Source: M55B157 sp040265115
GTDB lineage: Bacteria > Actinomycetota > Actinomycetes > S36-B12
DNA length: 17,756 bases
Assembly (NCBI GenBank): GCA_040265115.1
Contig: JBDQGZ010000026.1
Span: 1-17,756, forward strand
Direction of reading: 5' to 3'
Shown here piece after piece: positions 12,992 through 17,756 of this stretch. Every line of letters begins with the position of its first letter. The first letter of the stretch is position 1. The translations under genes and the position numbers were made by a program. The notes beneath the pieces are model-generated. The model saw nothing but the letters and a program-made list of their open reading frames with translations, ran no database searches and had not been told where the DNA came from.

Positions 12992-13428
12992 AAGCGAACC
13001 GCATGATGAGGGAAGCAGGAGACGATCAGGGCAGCATCATGGTGCTCACCCTCGGGTTCATCGTCATCTGCATCCTCGCCGTGGCGGTGGTGGTCGATGC
13101 CTCCAGCGTCTTCCTCGCTCGTCGCTCGCTTCAGGCGGCGGTCGACTCGGCGGCCCTGGCGGGAGCGCAGGCGATCGATCTGGAGGACTACTACGCGCGC
13201 GGTGCCGCTAATGGCATTCGCCTCGATCCGGTGGCGGTCCGCAGTCAGGTGACACGACAGATGTCCCGCGTCGATGGGGTGCGGCTGGAGGCGGTGCGCA
13301 TCAAGGGCGGCGAGGTGATCGTGACCGCGCGCACGCGTGTGCGCCCGCCCTTCTCGGGCTGGCTCACCCCCGGCGGTGCACAGACACTCACCGCGCAGGC
13401 CGGCGCAACCCTGACGTACCGTCCCTAG
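12988..13428 (+). CDS. TadG-like pilus assembly protein with N-terminal Tad helix
   Basis: A 146-residue protein of the short TadG-like type found at the end of actinobacterial tad loci. A basic leader ends DDQG, then SIMVLTLGFIVICILAVAVV forms one membrane helix. Next come DASSVFLARRSLQAAVDSAALAGAQ, the typical signature of the putative Flp-assembly TadE/G-like N-terminal domain, and a small beta-rich C-terminus ending TYRP. It lacks the von Willebrand factor domain of proteobacterial TadG. There is no Glu at +5, which is normal for this branch. The GTG at 12988 overlaps the preceding stop by 4 nt. It is the last tad gene on this strand; no clear terminator follows. Confidence 0.8.
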   Translation: MKANRMMREAGDDQGSIMVLTLGFIVICILAVAVVVDASSVFLARRSLQAAVDSAALAGAQAIDLEDYYARGAANGIRLDPVAVRSQVTRQMSRVDGVRLEAVRIKGGEVIVTARTRVRPPFSGWLTPGGAQTLTAQAGATLTYRP

Positions 13429-13588
13429 CCCCACTCCTCTTGCCCGGCCAGAACTGGATCTCCTATCTCACCGGGGGACTCGACGCCCTCGATGGCCTTG
13501 CAGCTGCGACGGTCGACTGAGGTGTGATCCGGGCCTGTTTCCGCCCGAGGAGTAGGACACGCTTCGCCCAGCCGTACTCTTGACCCTT
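13429..13588 (+). promoter_or_regulatory. Intergenic region between the tad operon and prfB, with a candidate -10
   Basis: This is 160 nt without a credible gene. TACTCT at 13575-13580 ends 8 nt before GTG 13589, fits TANNNT, and with no Shine-Dalgarno present suggests a leaderless prfB mRNA. CGGGC...GCCCG around an 8-nt loop (within GGGCCTGTTTCCGCCCG, near 13530-13547) could form a small hairpin, but no T-run follows it, so it is not a convincing terminator. A 27-codon open stretch ending in TGA near 13520 has no start context and is not called. Confidence 0.4.
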
Positions 13589-14704
13589 GTGGCCATCCCC
13601 GATATCGCCGAGACTCTCGCCGACCTGACCTCGACGCTCACCAGCATCGAGGCCGTCGTCGATGTCGAAGCGGCGAAGCGGCGAATTGCCGAACTCGAGG
13701 AGGCCGCTGCGGCCCCCGACCTGTGGGATGACCAGGCGAACGCGCAGGACGTCACCTCCCGTTTGTCGCTCCTGCAGGGTGAGGTGCGTCGGGTCGAATC
13801 GCTGCGTCGACGGGTGGACGACCTCGCTGTCCTCATCGAACTAGCCGAGGCCGAGGATGATTCCGCGACGTGGACGGAGATCTCCACCGAGGTGGAGTCG
13901 CTCACCAAGGCGCTGTCCGAGCTCGAGGTGCGGACACTGCTATCCGGGGAATACGACGCCCGAGAGGCACTGATCACCATCCGCAGCGAAGCCGGTGGGG
14001 TGGATGCCGCCGACTGGGCGGAGATGCTGCTGCGGCTCTACCTCCGCTATTGCGAGCGTCATGGTTGGCCGGTGGAGGTCTACGACACCTCCTACGCCGA
14101 AGAGGCCGGGATCAAGTCCGCCACCTTCGCGGTGAAGGCGCCCTACGCCTACGGCACGCTGTCCGTCGAGCAGGGAACGCATCGCCTGGTGCGCATCAGC
14201 CCCTTCGATAATCAGGGGCGACGCCAGACGTCATTCGCTGGCGTCGAAGTGCTGCCCGTCACCGAGCAGACCGACCACATCGACATCCCCGAATCCGAGA
14301 TCCGCATCGATGTGTTCCGCTCCTCCGGCCCGGGTGGACAGAGCGTCAACACCACGGACTCCGCCGTCCGGATCACCCACTTGCCGACCGGGATCATCGT
14401 CAGTTGCCAGAACGAGAAGTCCCAGATCCAGAATCGGGCTGCAGCGATGCGCGTGCTTCAGTCGCGCCTTCTTGAGCAGCGTCGTCGGGAGGAGCAGGCG
14501 AAACTCAATGCCCTCAAAGATGATTCGGCCGGATCGTGGGGAACCCAGATGCGTTCCTACGTCCTCCACCCGTATCAGATGGTGAAGGATCTGCGGACCG
14601 AATACGAGACGGGGAACACCTCGGCGGTGCTCGATGGTGAGATCGACGAATTCATCGAGTCGGGGATTCGTTGGCGCAAGCAGCAGGAGGCAGCGCCCGC
14701 CTGA
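13589..14704 (+). CDS. prfB: Peptide chain release factor 2 (RF2)
   Basis: Class I release factor that reads UGA and UAA in the ribosomal A site and triggers peptide release; cytosolic. Its 371 residues match the family. The stop-codon recognition tripeptide is SPF (204-206, within RISPFDNQG), which marks RF2 rather than RF1. The hydrolysis motif GGQ is at 249-251 within SSGPGGQSVNTTDSAVRITH. An N-terminal coiled-coil region covers ~1-110. The frame is continuous, with no E. coli-style programmed frameshift near codon 26. I prefer GTG 13589 to TTG 13580 because of the -10-like hexamer at 13575-13580, which would overlap the TTG. The common actinobacterial neighbours ftsE, ftsX and smpB are absent here; instead mutY abuts it tail to tail. 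Confidence 0.96.
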   Translation: MAIPDIAETLADLTSTLTSIEAVVDVEAAKRRIAELEEAAAAPDLWDDQANAQDVTSRLSLLQGEVRRVESLRRRVDDLAVLIELAEAEDDSATWTEISTEVESLTKALSELEVRTLLSGEYDAREALITIRSEAGGVDAADWAEMLLRLYLRYCERHGWPVEVYDTSYAEEAGIKSATFAVKAPYAYGTLSVEQGTHRLVRISPFDNQGRRQTSFAGVEVLPVTEQTDHIDIPESEIRIDVFRSSGPGGQSVNTTDSAVRITHLPTGIIVSCQNEKSQIQNRAAAMRVLQSRLLEQRRREEQAKLNALKDDSAGSWGTQMRSYVLHPYQMVKDLRTEYETGNTSAVLDGEIDEFIESGIRWRKQQEAAPA

Positions 14705-15631
14705 TCACGGCTCGCTGGCCATCGGTGTAGTGGGAAGGGTGAATCGTCCTCTCGGCATCGCCTCGACCAAACCGTCGGCGACGAGGGAGTCAAGGGCTCG
14801 CTCACGCTGGCTCATGTCGGCCCACGCGATGTCGAGGTCCTTCTTCGCTACGGGTCCCTCGGCGCCGCGAAGGACGTCGAGTAGGGCGCCTCGGGCCTGA
14901 CGGTCCGATCCGTCGTAGCGCGGCTGACGTCGTGGGCGGGGTGCGTCATCGGGATATCCCAAGGCCCGCCAGCGACAGCCACTCGCCACCGGGCAGTGTT
15001 CGCAATCGGGGGACTTCGAGGTGCAGACCAGGGCCCCGAGTTCCATCAGGGCTGCCATCCAATGAGCGCCATCACCGGTCGCTGCCATGAGTTCGGTAGC
15101 CCGCGTCCGCTCGGCCGAGGTGATCGAAGACGTCGGATGGGCACGACCGACATCGTGACGAGCAAGGACGCGCCGGACATTTGTGTCCAGTGCCAGAGCG
15201 GGTCGCCCATAGGCGAAGGCAAGGATTGCTCCGGCGGTGTAGTCGCCGATCCCGGGGAGGGCGAGCAGGGCGTCGAGGTCATCGGGAACCCGGCCGTCGT
15301 GTCGCTCGACGAGGGCGTTCGCAGCGGCGTGCAGGCGTAGCGCCCGGCGGGGATAGCCCAACTTCCCCCAGGCCCGGATGACCTCCGCGGGGGTGGCGGC
15401 GGCGAGGTCGGCCGGGGTCGGCCAACGCTGCATCCAGGCACGCCAAATCGGCTCGACCCGGGCCACCGGGGTCTGCTGGAGCATGATTTCGCTCACCAGA
15501 ATGCCCCACGGATCCACCTCCTCGACAGTCCGAATATCGGGCGATTTCGAGGGATTTCGCCATGGAAGATCCCGGCAAAATCTATCAAACCAGGACATAA
15601 GAGCCGGGGCGCTGCGACCCAGATCCGACAT
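14705..15631 (-). CDS. mutY: A/G-specific adenine DNA glycosylase MutY
   Basis: Base-excision repair enzyme that removes adenine mispaired with 8-oxoguanine. Numbering from ATG 15631, the protein has 308 residues. The catalytic Glu48 is in VSEIMLQQTP. The helix-hairpin-helix with the catalytic Asp is LPGIGDYTAG followed by ALDTNVRRVLAR (Asp149). The iron-sulfur ligands are Cys203, 210, 213 and 219 with the canonical C-x6-C-x2-C-x5-C spacing. The C-terminal Nudix-like 8-oxoG reader is replaced by a short helical tail, as is usual in actinobacteria. Between LPWRNP and PWGILVSE there are about a dozen extra residues (SKSPDIRTVEEVD) compared with relatives I remember. The frame opens back to GTG 15706, and ATG 15598 is also possible; no good Shine-Dalgarno decides. 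Its stop directly abuts that of prfB. Confidence 0.93.
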   Translation of the reverse strand: MSDLGRSAPALMSWFDRFCRDLPWRNPSKSPDIRTVEEVDPWGILVSEIMLQQTPVARVEPIWRAWMQRWPTPADLAAATPAEVIRAWGKLGYPRRALRLHAAANALVERHDGRVPDDLDALLALPGIGDYTAGAILAFAYGRPALALDTNVRRVLARHDVGRAHPTSSITSAERTRATELMAATGDGAHWMAALMELGALVCTSKSPDCEHCPVASGCRWRALGYPDDAPRPRRQPRYDGSDRQARGALLDVLRGAEGPVAKKDLDIAWADMSQRERALDSLVADGLVEAMPRGRFTLPTTPMASEP

Positions 15632-15684
15632 GGGAGGGGGCGCTGGCACGACCTGATGGTGGCACGTGATCGGCTGATAGGCGA

Positions 15685-15690
15685 TACCGT
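15685..15690 (+). promoter_or_regulatory. Candidate -10 hexamer for a leaderless start at 15699
   Basis: TACCGT, preceded by GA, ends 8 nt before the GTG at 15699 and fits TANNNT; no Shine-Dalgarno lies between. No recognisable -35 is present. It sits between this gene and the divergent mutY, so the spacer must also carry the mutY promoter. Confidence 0.35.
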
Positions 15691-15698
15691 GCTGCTCC

Positions 15699-16325
15699 GT
15701 GAGCACGCTTATCTGGCCCGCGGGGCCACTGCCGCCTGGCGTCTATTGGCGCCGTCGGCTCGTCGTGCTCGTTGTGATCGCGGTGATCCTGTTCGGTATC
15801 TGGTTCATCTTCCTGCGCGGAGGGGGCGACGGCGGGGACGCCGGCCCGACTCCTGCGCCGACGACCTCCCCCACTGCATCGCCCACGACATCGCCCACAA
15901 CATCACCGACGGTGACCCCGTCTCCGACCCGCACCGATGACCTGTGCCTGGACAGCGACATCCTCGTCGAGGCCTCGGCGGAGTTCCCGATCTATCCGGT
16001 GGGATCAACGCCGACGCTGAGTCTCATCATCACCAACATCGGCACGGTGGAATGTCGCCGGAACGTCGGCCCGGGTGCCAATGAACTGCGGATCGAGCAA
16101 AACGGCGAGGTGCTGTGGTCCAGCGATGACTGCAACCCCTCCGACGCCTCCGACATCATCTCGTTCAAGCGTGGTGAGGAGTTCATCACGCAGGTGGTGT
16201 GGGACGGGCGCACCTCAGCGACCGGCTGCCCGTCGGATCAGCCGCTGGTGGAAGCGGGTGAATATCAAGTGGTGGGGCGTAATAGTGACCTGCTGAGCCT
16301 GCCCAGTGGCCTGCGCCTCGAATAG
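15699..16325 (+). CDS. Membrane-anchored extracytoplasmic protein with a Ser/Pro/Thr linker
   Basis: A 208-residue protein with three parts. Residues 1-20 are cytoplasmic (PAGPLPPGVYWRRR). Residues 21-39 form one hydrophobic helix (LVVLVVIAVILFGIWFIFL). Residues 40-80 are a Gly- then Ser/Pro/Thr-rich linker with four near-perfect SPT(A/T/V) units. Residues ~83-208 look like a beta-sandwich with four cysteines (83, 119, 145, 177) and the sequences CRRNVGPGANEL, WSSDDCNPSDA and VVWDGRTSATGC. Basic residues before the helix predict N-in orientation with the domain outside the membrane. The ectodomain resembles a conserved actinobacterial family with BsuPI-like or Ig-like character, from memory. 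Function is unknown; a cell-envelope sensor or structural role is only a guess. The linker is probably O-mannosylated if the host has that pathway. A GTG start with an upstream TACCGT suggests leaderless expression. Confidence 0.75.
   Translation: MSTLIWPAGPLPPGVYWRRRLVVLVVIAVILFGIWFIFLRGGGDGGDAGPTPAPTTSPTASPTTSPTTSPTVTPSPTRTDDLCLDSDILVEASAEFPIYPVGSTPTLSLIITNIGTVECRRNVGPGANELRIEQNGEVLWSSDDCNPSDASDIISFKRGEEFITQVVWDGRTSATGCPSDQPLVEAGEYQVVGRNSDLLSLPSGLRLE
15867..15914 (+). repeat. Four 12-bp tandem repeats coding the SPT linker
   Basis: Consecutive codon blocks read S-P-T-A, S-P-T-T, S-P-T-T and S-P-T-V, with DNA units such as TCGCCCACGACA and TCGCCCACAACA that differ at a few positions. The period is a multiple of three, so copy-number change by slippage would keep the frame and only alter linker length. 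The repeats sit exactly in the stalk between the membrane helix and the ectodomain. Confidence 0.8.
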
Positions 16326-16397
16326 CCCCGAACCCCACCCGGCAACGATCAGCACTTTTTAGCCCCTCGGAAGTTGCGGAGTTCGCCTTAGGTCGGC

Positions 16398-17756
16398 TCA
16401 GCGGCCGAACCTCATGATCCGATCGAGCGATCCTAGGGCCAGGTTGAGGTGATCGAGCTCGACCACCTCCTCACGTGACGGTCCCTTGTCGAGACGCGAG
16501 CGGGAGCCCTGGGGCACGAGGATGCGGGTATAGCCGAGGCGGCGGGCCTCATTGACCCGAGCCTGTAGGTGGGGCACGGGGCGAATGTCGCCGGAAAGGG
16601 CGACCTCGCCGATCGCGAGGACGTGCATGGGCATCGCGGTGTCGCGCTTCGCGGAGGCGATGGCGAGGCACACAGCGAGATCGGCGGCAGGGTCGCTGAT
16701 ACGGGCGCCGCCGACCGTCGCGACATAGAGATCTGACGCATCGACCTTCTGTTCGCTGATGCGGTCGGTCACCGCGGTGAGCATGGACACGCGGGTCGGA
16801 TCGAGTCCGGTCACCATGCGACGACCAGTTGTCGTGGTGCCGACGAGTGCCTGGATCTCGGTCAGCAGAGCTCGGCGACCCTCCATCGTCACGGCGACGC
16901 AGGTTCCCGGGACCGGCACCTCTCGGTGCCCGCGGAACAACTCCGAGGGATCGACGACCTCCCGAAGTCCTGATTCGGTCTGCTCGAATGCGGCGATCTC
17001 ATCGGCCGGCCCGTAGCGATTCTTCGATGCGCGGAGCAGTCGAAGGGATGTGGTGCGGTCGCCTTCGAAGGTGAGCACGGTGTCGACGAGGTGTTCGAGC
17101 GCGCGCGGACCGGCCACGGTGTTCTCGCGGGTGGACTGTCCCACCAGGATGAGCGGAGCGCCACGTTCCTTGGCTGAGCGGGTCAATGCCTGTGTGACTT
17201 CGAGTACCTGGGCGACGCCACCCGGTCGACCATCCACCTCAGGTGAGGCCATGGTCTGCACCGAGTCGATGATGACCAGTCTCGGCCGGTGTTCGCGAAT
17301 ATGGCCGAGAACAACCTGCACATCCGTTTCGTCGGCGATGAGGACGTTCTCGCTCAGCGCGTCGATGCGCTTCGCGCGAATACCCACCTGCTCCGCGGAT
17401 TCCTCACCGGTGACGTAGAGAACGGGTGCGTCGGCGAAGGATCCGGAACCAGGCTGTTCACCGACCGCGTGTGCGACCGCGAGAAGGAGGGTGGACTTGC
17501 CGACTCCTGGCTCACCGGCGACGAGGACGACCTGGCCGGGCACGAGCCCACCACCGAGCACACGATCGAATTCGGCCACCTGTGTTGCGGAGCGGTGGGT
17601 GCGCTGCTCGCTTGCCTCCGCGAGCGGTCGTGCGACGCGGGTCGGAGTGGCTCCCTTCGAGCGGACCCCGGGGGAGCGGGTGGTGGTCGCAGCCTCGGCG
17701 ACGGTGCCGAACTCCCCGCACTTCGAGCAGCGGCCGACCCACCGCAGGTGCGTCGC
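16398..17756 (-). CDS. radA: DNA repair protein RadA (5' end outside window)
   Basis: RadA (Sms) is a RecA-family ATPase that promotes branch migration during recombination. The visible frame covers 452 residues entering from the right edge; only the first residues are missing. The remaining half of the N-terminal zinc finger reads LRWVGRCSKCGEFGT. Walker A is GEPGVGKST (visible residues 81-89), followed by LYVTGEES and the Walker B region PRLVIIDSVQTM. The RadA-specific motif is KNRYG, where KNRFG is usual. The Lon-protease-like C-terminal domain contains GGARISDPAADLAV and IGEVALSGDIRPV. A GTG inside the frame at 17579 is not the real start, because homology continues upstream of it. The gene ends 72 nt from the convergent hypothetical gene; that spacer has a five-T run but no clear hairpin. 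Confidence 0.95.
   Translation of the reverse strand, partial: ATHLRWVGRCSKCGEFGTVAEAATTTRSPGVRSKGATPTRVARPLAEASEQRTHRSATQVAEFDRVLGGGLVPGQVVLVAGEPGVGKSTLLLAVAHAVGEQPGSGSFADAPVLYVTGEESAEQVGIRAKRIDALSENVLIADETDVQVVLGHIREHRPRLVIIDSVQTMASPEVDGRPGGVAQVLEVTQALTRSAKERGAPLILVGQSTRENTVAGPRALEHLVDTVLTFEGDRTTSLRLLRASKNRYGPADEIAAFEQTESGLREVVDPSELFRGHREVPVPGTCVAVTMEGRRALLTEIQALVGTTTTGRRMVTGLDPTRVSMLTAVTDRISEQKVDASDLYVATVGGARISDPAADLAVCLAIASAKRDTAMPMHVLAIGEVALSGDIRPVPHLQARVNEARRLGYTRILVPQGSRSRLDKGPSREEVVELDHLNLALGSLDRIMRFGR

Noticed and set aside
13528..13548. Terminator hairpin between tadG and prfB
   Set aside because: Only five base pairs around an eight-base loop and no T-run; too weak to call.
13589..13680. 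E. coli-type programmed +1 frameshift in prfB
   Set aside because: The RF2 frame is continuous from the start codon through SPF and GGQ, with no internal UGA.
16326..16397. Bidirectional terminator between the surface-protein gene and radA
   Set aside because: A five-T run is present, but no stable stem immediately precedes it on either strand; the bulged GGTCGGC/GCCGAACC stem near 16391-16411 lies over the radA stop and lacks a T-tail.

Overview
The window is chromosomal DNA of a high-GC Gram-positive bacterium (Actinomycetota). The evidence is GC-rich codon use, frequent GTG starts, TGA as the dominant stop (12 of 15 visible gene ends, the other three TAG), and a characteristic gene set. 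That set includes a bacterial wax ester synthase/diacylglycerol acyltransferase, a ~1620-residue 'large' NAD-glutamate dehydrogenase close in length to the mycobacterial enzyme, a compact actinobacterial-type Tad locus, and a short MutY. I cannot name the genus. There are no rRNA or tRNA genes, insertion sequences, phage genes or CRISPR arrays.

Layout. Positions 1-473 (minus) hold the 5' part of a small membrane protein running off the left edge. A block on the plus strand follows: a HAD-like hydrolase (534-1202), a WS/DGAT acyltransferase (1289-2695), a patatin-like lipase (2700-3731) and a NAD-specific glutamate dehydrogenase (3743-8608). The last three lie 4 and 11 nt apart and look like one transcription unit joining storage-lipid synthesis and hydrolysis to glutamate catabolism. 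The dehydrogenase is interrupted by one in-frame TAA at 5969-5971. The reading frame continues unchanged for another 879 codons, so it is now two ORFs split near the expected regulatory/catalytic boundary.

Positions 8609-8844 are the control and start region of a Tad pilus operon, with a perfect 9-bp inverted repeat overlapping the first possible start codon. The operon runs tadA-tadB-tadC-(flp-like)-tadE-tadE2-tadG-like (8797-13428). Most junctions are 1- or 4-nt stop/start overlaps. The only gap, 65 nt, precedes the small pilin-like gene, which has a consensus ribosome binding site. The ATPase (TadA) and platform proteins (TadB/C) would assemble pilin and pseudopilins made from the downstream genes. 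No prepilin peptidase or TadZ gene is present here, so these must lie elsewhere.

The right third holds housekeeping and surface genes: prfB (release factor 2), mutY on the opposite strand directly abutting prfB, a divergently transcribed membrane-anchored protein with a Ser/Pro/Thr linker, and the greater part of radA (minus, running off the right edge). Four genes have a TANNNT hexamer 6-8 nt before a GTG start and no Shine-Dalgarno sequence, the pattern expected of leaderless transcripts.

The most notable points are the lone TAA inside the glutamate dehydrogenase, the flp-like pilin without the usual Glu+5, the inverted repeat at the head of the tad operon, and the WS/DGAT with an altered HHxxxDG motif.
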